Assembly: GCA_973895155.1 (NCBI GenBank)
Contig: OZ316897.1
Span: 7,254,001-7,318,000 of the forward strand
DNA length: 64,000 bases
Origin: Marsupella aquatica
Lineage: Eukaryota > Marchantiophyta
Direction: 5' to 3'
Shown here: in pieces, positions 18,615-29,976 of the stretch
Position numbering within the stretch: position 1 is the first letter of the stretch
How the letters are laid out: each line of letters begins with the position of its first letter
The notes under the pieces: model-generated
The model's database searches: none
Told to the model about the DNA's origin: nothing
What the model saw: only the letters and a program-made list of their open reading frames with translations
Position numbers and translations under genes: made by a program

Positions 18615-19438
18615 TTCCAAGTGGTGGTAAAGAATTTCTCAATGAAGTGGAGAACGAATTGGCTCAAGAGAAGGGTGCAATAAGTCAATTAAGGTTTATT
18701 ACAGGAGTTGATTACACGCTGCCCCGTATTGGTATTGCGCAAGCAGGGAACTGCTGTTTGACATGCACGCCAGCGGATTCCACACATGGGAACCAACAAT
18801 TAATGGGGCCAGCCTTGTAAAAGTTGGAACTCTAAACGATACGAATGTTAAACTAGAATGTACTTACGAATACATACAATGACAAGACGGGGTGCCTTTC
18901 TGGGGTGGACTTCAAAAGTGCAAGGAATCTTTGACCTCGCGCCCTGTAGGGTAAAGAAGTTGATTTCTTCAAGGTGAAGATGGCAACTGTGTTTATACCC
19001 ATGATCACTGTCCCATGTACTATAGGAAGAGAGAGCTATGTCTAGAAAGCGATACTGGTGTTCCGCTACAATCTCCCCCAACTTGACATTTTATTCTCGC
19101 GCTTTATTTTTGGCTTTGGCAGTTCACTAAAACTTGACATTTTATTCTCGCGCTTTATTTTTTGGCTTTGGCAGTTCCTTAAACGAGGGTGATAAACAAT
19201 TGGTGCAAATGAAAACTAATGTCCCCTTGTTATCAACTAGATTAAAAAATTACAACGGTAGAGCCTAAACTCACTGCATCACAAAACTGGACTCCCCCGC
19301 TTTCAAGTATCATATAAATAAAAAATGGATGAAATGGACGTTGCATCTTGTTAAAAAACCCATTTTCTGCTCGTTAAGTTTGGGTTTCTCAAAAGGACCC
19401 AATTGGTCATGGCAATTATATACGGCGTGGAATGACAG
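18615..19438. other. Spacer between two convergent genes (3' UTRs)
   Basis: About 820 bases separate the stop codons of the plus-strand PFP gene and the minus-strand lipase gene. It must hold both 3' UTRs. No coding frame with recognisable content is seen, apart from a 51-bp tandem duplication listed separately. Confidence 0.6.
19081..19180. repeat. Tandem duplication, period 51 bp
   Basis: Two nearly identical copies, starting at 19,081 and 19,132, each read ACTTGACATTTTATTCTCGC and end in GGCTTTGGCAGTTC. They differ by one T in a T-run and a few end bases, so the duplication is young. It lies in the shared 3' region of two convergent genes. Confidence 0.85.
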
Positions 19439-22400
19439 TCAAAAGAGGACGGATTTCCTAGAGCTGGGGAGCTCTTTAAGCACACTCCTTAGGCCGTAAT
19501 AATAACTCTCACACCTATGGTCGGAAAACATGTTAGAAGTCACCACTATTCTCCCAAAATAGGAGCCTGCAACCCCCTTCCACAAGGAATATCTGCCGCC
19601 ATCTACATTTCTGTTAAGCTCCGGTGTTTTGATCTGTCGGGTACATATGTGATACAGGGCACCTGGTGCAACAAGGTCAGGTAGATCTTTGGGAGGCTTT
19701 ACAGTCTTCACCAACTCCTGCTTCTGTCTTTCAAGATCCCCACTTGAAGACTCTTTTCCGTCGTCATTGCCTGTGCGGAACCCAATCATCAGAACATTCT
19801 TTGAAACTCCAAGACATAAATGGCCCTAAATGCAGGCCAATTAAATGTGCGTTCCCAGACTGTATTAGCTAAAGTTCGACGACTCCATGCTATATCCTCC
19901 CAGTCAATTATATTTGGTAATTAAGGCCAGCCTTCGTCACCAAGCAGTTCACTGTATTTACCACCATTGAGGCAGATTTCGAGAACCAGTGTATCTAAAT
20001 TGAAACCATAAATCTCTTAGTACAGCGGCAAAAGAATGAGTTGAGGCTATCATTTATGGGCGAAAGACACAAGTCTTGCGAGAAAGACAAGCCAGGAAGT
20101 CCACCTGATCCATTCAAGCTGATGGTGCGCCTAGCAAGTTCTTTATATTTACGGGCTGCTTCTTGAAATGAAGTCAATGCTTGCATTGTACCGGCCACAA
20201 GATCCACCAAACCTTTCCGCTCAACTCCCTCCTTCAATACATCGTTCCTGAATATTCACAGCAAGAAAATTGGACACCACTATTCTCTTGCACCACGTAA
20301 CAGGTTACAAGCTTATGCGTGGTGTATGCCTGTAATTGTTAACGTAAATTTAGGCAGTTAACATTGTAAAAATGGTTTTCCAGTTAGCAAAAAGGAAAGT
20401 AATCTTGTACTTGTTGGACGGATGGATGATTGGAAATAGGTATAGAGATAATATGGTTCTGAAAGTGTTCTTACCAATCTGTACCGAGAATTTCATTACG
20501 GAGCCGAATCAATGCAGACATGCTCACTCGTGGTATGACGTCATCCTTCAATCAGTCGAACACAGCAGTGTAAAAGAAGTAGCTAACACTCGTCAGCTTC
20601 CACCAAAATCGGTGACGGCCAAAAGGAATAATTTGAAAGTAATACGGTACGGTTGCCTCTTCCAGAGAAGCGAGGCACTCCTATCTTACCTGCAAAACTA
20701 AGGTACTTGTAAACACTCTGCACCTCGAAGCAAGCACTTTCGAAACGCATGGTGGGGTTCCCATCCCGACGACTCTGATTTTGTTTGGGCACACTCCAAG
20801 TAGTTTCTGAGAATCCTTTCTCAGCAGCAGCCCAAGTAACGCAGCAGCAGCCCCTCCAAGCGAGTGGCCCGTCAAGAGCAACGTAAATCCCTGGATCATT
20901 ACACTTGTCATCCGTTTGGTCCTCACTGCAGCAAGATAGAATCAGTGATTTTACCTCCAGGCATGTGCCTCATGACAAGTCACCAGTAAAATCACTTCTA
21001 GAAGGTAAAACACGACAATCAATCTGGAGACAAATGCTTGCCAGATGTCAGGGACCCGTACATCGTTGTGCTTGACTGACCTCATTTTCTGTTAGGTATC
21101 TCCTTAACGTTTGGAGCTCAAAATGAAGGAACCAGCGTGCAGCCTCAACACTTCCATAATGCACAGGTTCTCCGTCAATGTTTTCTGCATGGTCACTATC
21201 AGACGATAAATCCGTAATGACATCATGAATTGTTTGGGTGCCTCTAATTGACAAAATCACCAACTTGTAGCGAGGATCAACTGCCACATAATAGGCAGGC
21301 CTCATTATACTTGCTCTGTTCACAAATTTTATGACATTTTCTTCTTGAAGCATGCTGATTCGAGCGAGCATGGCTGCATCCTTCATGTATGCTCCCCATG
21401 CTAGCTCCAAATGATACATCCATTCTTCGACCTACACTTGGGGCACAAAAACCTGGATGAGAACTGCTTTCGTTGAATGCACAGCCTCCGAGTTTTATGA
21501 GCCACGCCAGGTGCAAAAAAGGTTCAATCTTCTTAGCTAATGAACTTCTCTGTTCACACTTGACAAGCCATGAAGAAGCCCAGGAATCCCTATAGGTGCC
21601 TAGTCCAGTGTTTAAGCTAGGACTCACGAGCTCCAATTAACTTACTAAAAATAGTTCACAAATCAGTGTTCCGAACGCAAACTTGGATTAATTTAAAATG
21701 CAAGAAGGGCCCTTGGACGGTCGGCAACGTGACGCGTAGGTACTCTTCGAGGATTCACTAATCAACTTCAACTTTCTGAGCCTCTGAAAGGTGAGATTGA
21801 ACACTTCATAAAGTCAGTTCCAAAATCCTGCAAGTGCAGAACACTTAACATTCTAACTCAAATTTAAACATAAGAGCAGCATTTTTGGTCCTTACCATTA
21901 AAGCTGATGTAACCTTTTCGCCATGGACTGTGTCGACAGACATTTCAGCTGTGTGCCGTAGTGAGAGTAGATAAAGGCCAAAGGTGATATCGCCAAGACT
22001 CCACTGGTGCATCCCAGCAGAGCTCTTCAGAAGACCAGTCACAATATCGACAAGCGATCTCCCACTTGCAGACCCGTCCCATTTTTCAGCCAATTCATCT
22101 GTCGATTCACGAGAAAATCTTGAGTCACTTTTACTCAAAATTGAACTTCACCTTGAAATATGGGTATACAGGTTCCAGTTTATTCACTTACAATGTTCTC
22201 ATACTATGCAGGTATAGAGAACAAAAATAACGGCAAGGGACGTTTACAGAACACGTTTTGCTACATCTAAGCCCTATAACCCCTGGCCATGCACAAAATC
22301 ACAGACAACAGTAGCTGATGGCAGAGTGAGTTAGATGCCTAAGTGAGAGTCATGGGGTAGGGTGACAGAATCAAATGGCATGCCTGGTGGCGGGGGTCCT

Positions 22401-23821
22401 TTGTACATGCTCAGGGCGGGCTCTACCATATTGCTGAGCCACGTCAGTTGATTTCTCCAATTCGGGCCCTCGTCGTCCCAATCGGGCCACCTTCCTCCTG
22501 AGATGTCTTGCTGACTGGAATCCACAAACATCACTTCATCGGAAGGTTTCTCTCCTGTACTGGCCTTTGCACCCCCATCGTCAGCACTTGGACCACTACG
22601 TGATACGGTGGACATGGAGAGAGCCAATAACAGGTGCCCTGCCGGCTTTTGAATCGCAGCTGCTGTTGGCCGAAGTCCATCTCGTGCAACGTTTGCCACC
22701 ACGTCACTCGCTGCAGTAGCTATCCACGATCAGATTGAATTCTTGATTTTTACGAGAAGTAATCAATGAAACTCACAGCGAGGAGGAACCCTATGCCAAG
22801 TTCTGTTTATCGATGAGACCACTGACCACCACAGCTCTCCCGGTTAATCCATGTGTTCAGTTGTTGCGTTCAGATGCTTTTCTTGTACTTTTCCTCAATA
22901 ACCTAGGGTGGGAAATGATTCTGACTAGGAGTTTTGGAACTTTCACTCTCAGCAATTTTCTTAGTTACCTTGATACTCAGTACAAAACAACAAATGACTT
23001 TTAAAAGTTTCGGATCCTTCAATTCTTTGCACATCATTTTGGTAAGTCTCAATCCTGATTCCAAAGCAAAAACTTAGCCTGGAAAATGGTTCGGAAACTT
23101 TCGAGCCTTTAATGCTATTACATAATTCTGTCTAAATCAAAAGACAAATTTAGCTTGGAACGCGGATGTGAGAGGTCTGGAACATTCAATCGTAAATCAC
23201 TTTGATAAAACTGATCCTAAGAACGAAGCAAATGTAGCTTTAGGAGTAGTTCGGGGGGTTTCACTTCTTGTAAATCTTGCTCAATCCTAAGCACAAATAA
23301 AAAACTAGCTCGGAAAATGCTTCTGAGAGTTTATAATCTTCAATGCTCGTCAGTGTCTTACTGATAACTCTCAACTGCAACTACAAGTAAAAGTACGGCA
23401 ATCATAACGCGTCCACGTCATCTTAATGAAGTCCATCATTCTGAAAAATTGTGACATTATAAAGGAATAATAATAATTTATTTCCGAAGATCCTGAGAAA
23501 GATTTTAAATTAGTACGAGATACAGGCCTCACTGTCATATACGCAGCACGCATTGCCAGAAAGAAAGTTAGGACGATCGAGTAAGTTCGCTCAAAATTAA
23601 AACAAAGCAGAAAATACATAGAATGCACGAACGCTATACGAATGGAGGACGACCGAAAAACATGGCACCTACTCAACACAAATTGCGTCTTCAAGTTGAC
23701 CGCGTACTTCATGCCTCGGAAAGAAGCCATCAATACTCTCGCCGAAAATTCTTGCCGCCAATTTCTTACGCCTTCTGGTTGCGAGATCCAAGCCAACAAC
23801 AAATGCCAATCCTTGTGACAT
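19439..23821 (-). CDS. Class-3 lipase, sn1-specific diacylglycerol-lipase-like (8 exons)
   Basis: Predicted alpha/beta-hydrolase acting on acylglycerols. Exons on the minus strand: 23821-23673, about 22706-22407, about 22145-21896, 21431-21081, 20890-20690, 20545-20475, 20247-20105, 19770-19439. All phases agree, giving about 590-598 aa. The start is MSQGLAFVVGLDLATRRRKK, a short hydrophobic anchor followed by a basic stretch. Exon 3 has WSLGDITFGLYLLSLR, seen in plant DAGL-like lipases. Exon 4 has YVAVDPRYKLVILSIRGTQT; exon 5 has TLLLTGHSLGGAAAALLG with the nucleophile Ser; exons 5-6 join as LVLQDDVIPRVSMSALIRLR with a likely catalytic Asp; exon 8 has LYHICTR and SDHRCESYYYGL, with the likely catalytic His. 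The exon 2 donor (GTACAA) and exon 3 acceptor are the least certain joins. It is convergent with the PFP gene. Confidence 0.88.
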
Positions 23822-24757
23822 CAGTTGTACTGGTAGCTGCTCGACCTTTGATAGCAAAATCCATCCATCTCACCGTGCAAAGTCACCATTAGGTTCCCAA
23901 GGTAGCATCAGGTTCACCGCATGCTCTCCTCAGTTGTTGTAATTGCAATCTCACAGTCGCGCCAGTGCTACAATCCCAGCTGAAGTTACAGGTGACGCGA
24001 TGGTAGAGAGAATTGGCAAACAACTCGTGTAGAGAGGTGTTATCACTTCAGTGTCGACGGCATAACACGCTCACTATGAATCAGAAACGGACGAAGCTCG
24101 ACAAAGCTCGACACACATGAAGACTACAATTGTGTTTATTTGATGACTATTAATTTCGACTCAGCAACCGCGGAAGGACTTCACAGAAAAGACGAGGACA
24201 GGCGTGTGTGCCACCAGATCAGACGTGAGGAGGCACCATCTGACCCTAAAACCCGTGCACAGCATTGCAATCGTAAACCCACAATTCTGCAGCCCAAGCC
24301 AGCGATTTGAACCACACATCCTCAAGTTTTGGAAAGTTGATATTAGGATGGACCACCTTGATATAAGCACTCCATGGACCGCTTACTTTTGACCCCAACT
24401 TTTTGACACCAAAATATATCACCAACTTACTAATAATGGCTAATTGCTAACATAGTTGGGATCTGGGCCCTACCATGTCAATGGAAAGAATCATGCATGA
24501 CTTTTTCCTTATGTTCAAAGAATGAGCATTCAAGCTTGTGAGAATAGATACCAACAAGGAAAAAATATTTAGACAGAAATCTGTTCAATTGACTCCAGGC
24601 AGTTTGCAAGGATCCATACACTTAAGTTTGTTTATGAGAGCTTTAGTGAATATTGACCCCAAATTGAGGGTGGGATGGACCACAACTCAAAATGGACTAA
24701 GCACTTATGACACCCAAAAGCTAGCATTTATACAAAAGAAAATTATGTTTTAAACTA
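23822..24757. other. Lipase upstream region; no gene seen
   Basis: About 0.9 kb upstream of the lipase start. Short frames on both strands look random. It should contain the lipase 5' UTR and promoter, but I could not pick out a convincing TATA box or initiator. Confidence 0.4.
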
Positions 24758-24969
24758 GGTTGCCACTACAGTTGCCTGAATTCACAATACTGCCACTGTT
24801 TTATTAATATTTAGAATACTACGGCAGATTTAGTACAGACTGTGTACATGGTTACCTAGGTGAACTAGTTTTCTGAGTAACCTTGTTACTATTATAAAAC
24901 CATGGCAGTACTATAATTACTAGAAGATATATGGCAGTATTGTAATTCCAGGCAACTTTAGTGGTAAAG
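24758..24969. mobile_element. Fold-back MITE, 212 bp, with TA target duplication
   Basis: The two ends are long inverted repeats of about 75 bp: the left reads GGTTGCCACTACAGTTGCCT and then CACAATACTGCCAC; the reverse complement of the right reads CTTTACCACTAAAGTTGCCT and then TACAATACTGCCAT. TA flanks both sides (24,756-57 and 24,970-71). The centre (GGTTACCTAGG ... GAGTAACC) continues the hairpin. There is no coding capacity. A TA target suggests a Tc1/mariner-like mobiliser, but the termini are not ones I can name. Confidence 0.75.
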
Positions 24970-24971
24970 TA

Positions 24972-25665
24972 CATAAAAGATGAAAGAATTTTTTTCTCTA
25001 AGTAGAGGCTAATACTTACAAACGGTGTATCCAATAGAGAACATGGATTAATGGGGAAAATATAGAGAATTATTTTCTGCTAAGCTACCATCTTCTCATG
25101 AAAATAGCTCATGGGCGTTGTATGCAAATAGAATGCTCAGGGCCCATGATCCTATTCAAATAGAAGGGGTTCTATTCCAATTTTGGTGACAAAGTTTTCC
25201 ACAAGACCACCTGGACATTCAAGAGTGGGTAATCTGTTCTAGTGGGCGTTTTGTTGGAAAGCCCTTTGAGTCTACTCTGACATCACTTTTGGATTAGACT
25301 CTGGTTGTGTCTCCCCAAAGAGTCTCCTGAATAGAATGTCCATGCTCTATTCAAGTACAATCACTTTGTCCAACCCAAGGTAATTTTATTTGGTTTCCTA
25401 ATAGAATGCCTGGGAGTTATTTGGGAGAAGACATCAGGCAACTCAAGCCAAGGATGTGAGGTAAGTATATATTTGTCATAAGGGGATGGAGAGGAGGATG
25501 CTTGGTGGGTTGAGATTTCTTGGAGAGCTCTTTGTGTTTATAGTAAAAGTTTTATTTACAGAGCATTGTGTGCCAATGATCAGTTTGCGTTTTGAGGGGC
25601 TCTTATCACTCATAATGCTCTGGAAACAAGACCTTCATACACTCACTGGCCTAAAAGAAATTATT
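24972..25665. other. AT-rich spacer before element A; no gene seen
   Basis: About 0.7 kb of AT-rich sequence with one 67-codon plus frame (25,486-25,689) that runs into the LTR and has no known domain. A part near 25,588-25,632 resembles, in inverted orientation, the other flank of element A (see findings). Confidence 0.4.
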
Positions 25666-25670
25666 CATAC

Positions 25671-25780
25671 TGTTAGACTCTACCTCTAGCCGGATGACCG
25701 GACCAGCCGGTCACCAGACATGACTATATGTACCACTACTCATGGCTATTCAGATATTCATTCTCATTCATACTATTACA
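25671..25780 (+). repeat. 5' LTR of element A
   Basis: 110 bp, starts TGTTAGACTCTACC and ends CTATTACA. It contains CCGG-rich near-palindromes (GACCGGACCAGCCGGTCACC). It is preceded by CATAC and followed directly by the primer-binding site. No obvious TATA box is visible. Confidence 0.95.
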
Positions 25781-25794
25781 CGTTATCAGCACGA
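25781..25794 (+). promoter_or_regulatory. Primer-binding site of element A
   Basis: CGTTATCAGCACGA lies directly after the 5' LTR. The same core occurs beside the 5' LTR of elements C, D and E. Its complement, TCGTGCTGATAACG, equals the plant tRNA-Ile(AAU) anticodon arm as I recall it (TCGTGCTAATAACG), except at wobble position 34, which is inosine in the mature tRNA. Priming by a tRNA half is inferred. Confidence 0.8.
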
Positions 25795-27440
25795 AAGCTG
25801 AACCAGCGAAGCGAAGGGTAGAGGGACGTAATGCAAAGTGAAAGGGTTCGAAGCTTTGCCGACTGAATCGAGAGATGATGCAGGAATCGAAAGAAACAGA
25901 AGAAGCATAGAGGAAGCATAGATCGGCGTTCCTTACGTCGTTTAGCTACCCTAGCAATCTAAGAGCAATGGAAAATTTTGTTCGCGATTAACAGCTTGAA
26001 GGACGAATCGAAATTGTTCTTCTTAAAAGATTTGAATGCTGAAAAGCGCCAGGATGGTCTTGAGGCCGCAGAGGGAGAAATGCTCGTAGAATTCACTTGA
26101 GATCAGATTTTTTATGCTCTTCGGCGAAGGAGATAGGAAGCGAAGTAGCAGAGACGAAATAGCTGAACGCGATGAGCCCAACCGAGGCTCTGTAAGTCAC
26201 GCACCTCTGAGGGAAGATCTGCAATTTAAAAGTGAGTGGGGGAGATGACCAGGTGATTGAACGATTCAATTGAAAATCTTGGTAAGAAGAAAGAAGCCGG
26301 CGAAGGCAGCAGCAACACTGGATCGGCGATATGCTGAATGCGAAGGATAGACGAACCCCTATCATTTCGAGATTCGCTTAGTCCTTAAAGGAACACAGTG
26401 ATCGACCCAAGAGCACAGAAGCAATAGCAAAGGAGAATTAAGCAATCTAGCGGCGAATCCATGAAGACGGGAGAGAAAGGCCGCAGGAAAAGCCTCCTTG
26501 AATAGGAGTTCTCGGACTTGAGCCCTGCTGCGGAAAGAAGCCAGACAGGCCTTGAGCAGCCGGGGTTGCTTGGAGAACCTCAAGAAGACATTGCTCGAGA
26601 GAGGATGTGAAATCGTGATCGAAAAGGACCCGAGGGGAGATACGCGCCTTTAGAGATGGTAAGTATTAATACAGATTGCAAGATGCTGGTGAAGCCAGAG
26701 GATCTCACTCTGCAAATTGTACCCACCGTTGCGCAAATCCGAAGGAAGGAGGGGACATAAAACATCGATAAAGATTGAAGGAAAGAGGCACTCAAAAAGA
26801 AGGGCCGCGAGCAGCGAAAAGCTGCCAAGCAAGTTGTCGAAAGAAACGTGCAATGAGTACCGCATAAGGGCTAAAACCAAGTCAGAAAACAATGAAGAAA
26901 TCAGCCTGAAAGAAGCCAGCCGAGAGCAGAAGCACCTGAGGACGGATGGCCACGAGAGAAAACGAGATCTGAAGGTCGCGCGTAGAGGCAACCCAAGGGA
27001 AGAAAACGCAACCTCAAGGCTCAAAATATCGAGAGAACGTCGAACCGAGCCAAACCCGCTAAGTGCACGCTCCATAACCGCACATAACCGCAAAACCCTC
27101 CTTAATTGCAACATCCATCAAAGATATTTCAGTTACAAAGCCAAATGTGCACTTAACCAGGGCAAGAGTAAATAATCACCCATAACTGCACAAACTGCAA
27201 AACTTCATTACTGCACAGTTTAACAAAGGAAAGAGCTAATACAAAGGAAATTTTGCAGTTAACCAAATACCAAGGAAAACCTAAATCCTAAGTGCAAACC
27301 CTAAAAGTGAATTTCGGATTTGCATGCTCTCTCCACCCAGCCCAACTTTCCATGCCGCAGAAATGTGCTTTGTCGTTCCTACTATACTTATTAGTATATA
27401 AGCCTCAACTACCATTAAAAGGAATCAAGCCACCAACCTG
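25795..27440 (+). other. Long purine-rich leader of element A
   Basis: About 1.65 kb lies between the primer-binding site and the first gag ATG. The plus strand is Lys/Arg/Glu-coding and purine-rich, but the open frames are short and without known domains. The reverse strand shows longer overlapping frames (27,114-26,093) that I take as shadows of this base bias. Element E keeps a leader of similar length. Confidence 0.6.
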
Positions 27441-28440
27441 ATGACCAACCTAGAGAAATTAACATTTCCAGCCTTAGACATCGATGGTAGCAACTACCTA
27501 GAATGGTCAATGAACCTCAGAGAGAACCTTACCTCGCTAACCCTACTCCTAGCTATAGGGCTCGCTCAACCTATCCTTGCCGGCGAACCACAACCAGACC
27601 CATTAACTAAAGCCAACGAATTGAAAGCCCTAGTATTCCTGAGACGCCACATCCATAGATTCCTCCAGAGACATACATGCACCTTACGACCCCTCGGGAA
27701 CTATGGACAGCGCTACAGACCCGATTCGACCACCAAAAACTGATCGAATTACCTAGAGCCAGGCAAGACTGGCTAAACCTGCGAGTCCAGGACTTTACCT
27801 CGATATCAGCCTACAATAGTGAACTCTTTAGAATAACCTCAACCCTCGCACTATGTGGCGAGCCAGTTACGGACAAGGATCTGCTAGAGAAGACCTTGTC
27901 GACATTTCATTCATCGAATGTGTGGCTATCAACACAGTATCGAAACATGAAGTTCGGGCAATACTCCGAGCTCATAGCCCACCTCCTAGTCACCGAAAGA
28001 AACCAAGAACTTCTTTTCGTAAACTCTAGAAAATGACCTGCGGGCACAATGCCCCCAGGACAACAGAATGAAACCCATAACATAGAAAATGAAGAACCCT
28101 CCACATCGAGGCAAGGCATTAAACGCACTAAGAATAGCAAACGGAGAAACACCCACAACAGGGGGAGTTTCTATAACCAACGTCCACAATATAACTCCCA
28201 ACGAACCTTTAGAGGACGTGGAGGACGTGGTGGACGAGAAGGACGTGGAGGACGAGGAGGACGTGGCGAACGCGGCGGTGGTAGAACATATAACAACAAC
28301 CGTAGAAATGATTGGTCACAATCCCGACAACAACGGGAACGACCGAAATGCCATGAATGTGGCATGACAAACCACCTAGCAAGAAATTGTAAAATCCCGC
28401 AACACCTTAGAGATCTATACCAACGGTCCATCCAGGATGG
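27441..28440 (+). pseudogene. Element A gag (broken) with CCHC zinc knuckle
   Basis: Gag begins MTNLEKLTFPALDIDGSNYL at 27,441, a typical Copia UBN2-type start (DGSNYLEWS). A frameshift near 27,700 moves it to the frame of LRVQDFTSISAYNSELFRIT, and a TGA at 28,034 precedes the third frame (28,049 on). There an Arg/Gly-rich stretch leads to the intact knuckle CHECGMTNHLARNC. Gag would form the particle and bind RNA. At least two lesions make it non-functional. Confidence 0.88.
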
Positions 28441-28559
28441 ACAAACCCCTAGGCCACCACCCCGTGAAACCCACGGGGCGTTCATGGAGTCTAGTGACCC
28501 ATTCCAAGACTTTTCAGACCTACGTGTCCAACCCGAGGCACACTTAGTGGCAAGTAGCT

Positions 28560-29128
28560 CCACTACACCAGATTTAAATAGTCCAAGCACATGTATTATC
28601 AACAGTGCGACCACGCATACTATCCTCAGGGATAGGCACCTTTTCCACAAGATTACACCCTCACGTAGATCCCTGACCACTATAAATGGCCCTAGCCAAA
28701 TAGAAGAAGGCTTCGGCCCAGCTTCCATTAGACTACCGCAAGGTACAGTGATTCACATAGAATCTGCCATTTTCGCCCCGAACGCAACCCGTAATCTCCT
28801 CAGTTTTAGACATATACGAGCAAATGGACTACATGTCCAGACGGGCGACACAAGAGACCAGGAAGTGATACACTTGGTTGAAAATACCCCTACGGGGAAA
28901 ATCATTAAAGAAACCCTTTTCTCGTATCCTTGCGGGTTTTATGTAACTCATATTGAATGCCTGCATAACAATGCCAACACAAGCGAACTGCATGCGCTTT
29001 GGCATGCACGCCTCGGCCACCCCGGCCAATCAATGCTAACCAAAATCATTAAGAATTCAAGAGGCATTCCAATCAATACACGCCACATTCCAGCGAGCAC
29101 CCCATGCACTGCATGCTCAGCGGCAAAC
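28560..29128 (+). pseudogene. Element A protease and GAG-pre-integrase region
   Basis: The segment CIINSATTHTILRDRHLF sits where Copia aspartic protease normally has a D-S-G-A-T-H-T motif. Here the catalytic Asp reads Asn and the Gly-Ala reads Ala-Thr, so the active site is lost. Downstream, LHALWHARLGHPGQSMLTKI is the GAG-pre-integrase HxxxGHxG motif and CTAC is the end of its zinc site; a stop follows at 29,129. Confidence 0.8.
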
Positions 29129-29973
29129 TAATAACAAGGCCCACGACATCAAAATTGCCAACTAAAATACCCCAATTTTTGGAAATCATCCATGCAGATG
29201 TTTGCGGGCCAATTAACCCTCCGAGCGGACCTTTCCGCTACTTTATGGTATTAATCGACGCATCAACTAAATGGTCAAATGTGACACTGCTTTCAACGAG
29301 GAACATGGTTATGCCTCACATTTTGGGACAAATCTTGTGCGTGAAGGCACAATTCCCAGATCACCCCATAAAGACATTAAGGGTGGACAATGCAGGGGAA
29401 TTTACATCCGAAACATTTGACGACTTTTGCACATCACTTGGCATCGACGTACAATATCCTGTACCTCACGTGCATTTTCAGAATGGATTAGCCGAAGCGG
29501 TCATTAAACGCCTTCAGTTAATTGCACGCCCATTACTAATGCAATCAAAACTCCCTGTCTCAGCATGGGGACACGCCATATTACAGGCCAATGCATTAAT
29601 CCAATACCGCCCATCAGCTTTTAATACCTATAGCCCATACCAAATTGCTAATGGTATTAAACCTGACCTATCACATCTTCGTTCATTTGGATGTCAAGTA
29701 ATGGTCCCCATTACTCCACCCAAACGAACCAAGATGAGACCCCAACGACAGTTGGGGATATACATTGGATTCGACTCACCGTCCATAATCCGATATATGG
29801 AGCCTACAACTGGCGACGTTTTTAAAGCCAGATTTCTAGATTGTCATTTTGATGAACACATTTACCCACCATTAATAACCCCTGAACACCCACAACCACC
29901 TTTGGAGTGGGAAAGACACTCGCCATTTTGGCAAGACCTTAGAACGAATCAAGGGGAGAAAGAAGTTCAATGA
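29104..29973 (+). pseudogene. Element A integrase core
   Basis: 289-codon frame with the three catalytic acidic residues of the DDE fold: IHADVCGPI, VDNAGEFTSETFDDF and NGLAEAVIKRL. It continues through PVSAWGHAILQANALI and LRSFGCQVMVPITPPKRTKM, typical of the Copia integrase C-terminal side. It would insert cDNA into the chromosome. The catalytic core looks intact, but the frame is separated from the pre-integrase part by a stop and ends at 29,973 before RT. Confidence 0.9.
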
Positions 29974-29976
29974 ATT

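Noticed and set aside
22331-22406. Extension of lipase exon 2 to a stop (ending DSHLGI)
   Set aside because: It would end the protein before the lipase domain; an in-phase donor at 22,406 lets the frame join exon 3, so the extension is treated as intron, with some doubt.
23371-23802. 143-codon minus-strand frame overlapping lipase exon 1
   Set aside because: It is in a different frame from the exon that splices in phase to the lipase and shows no related motif.
26093-27114. Overlapping minus-strand frames (up to 154 codons) in the element A leader
   Set aside because: They mirror a purine-rich plus strand, have no domain, and are not kept in the leader of element E.
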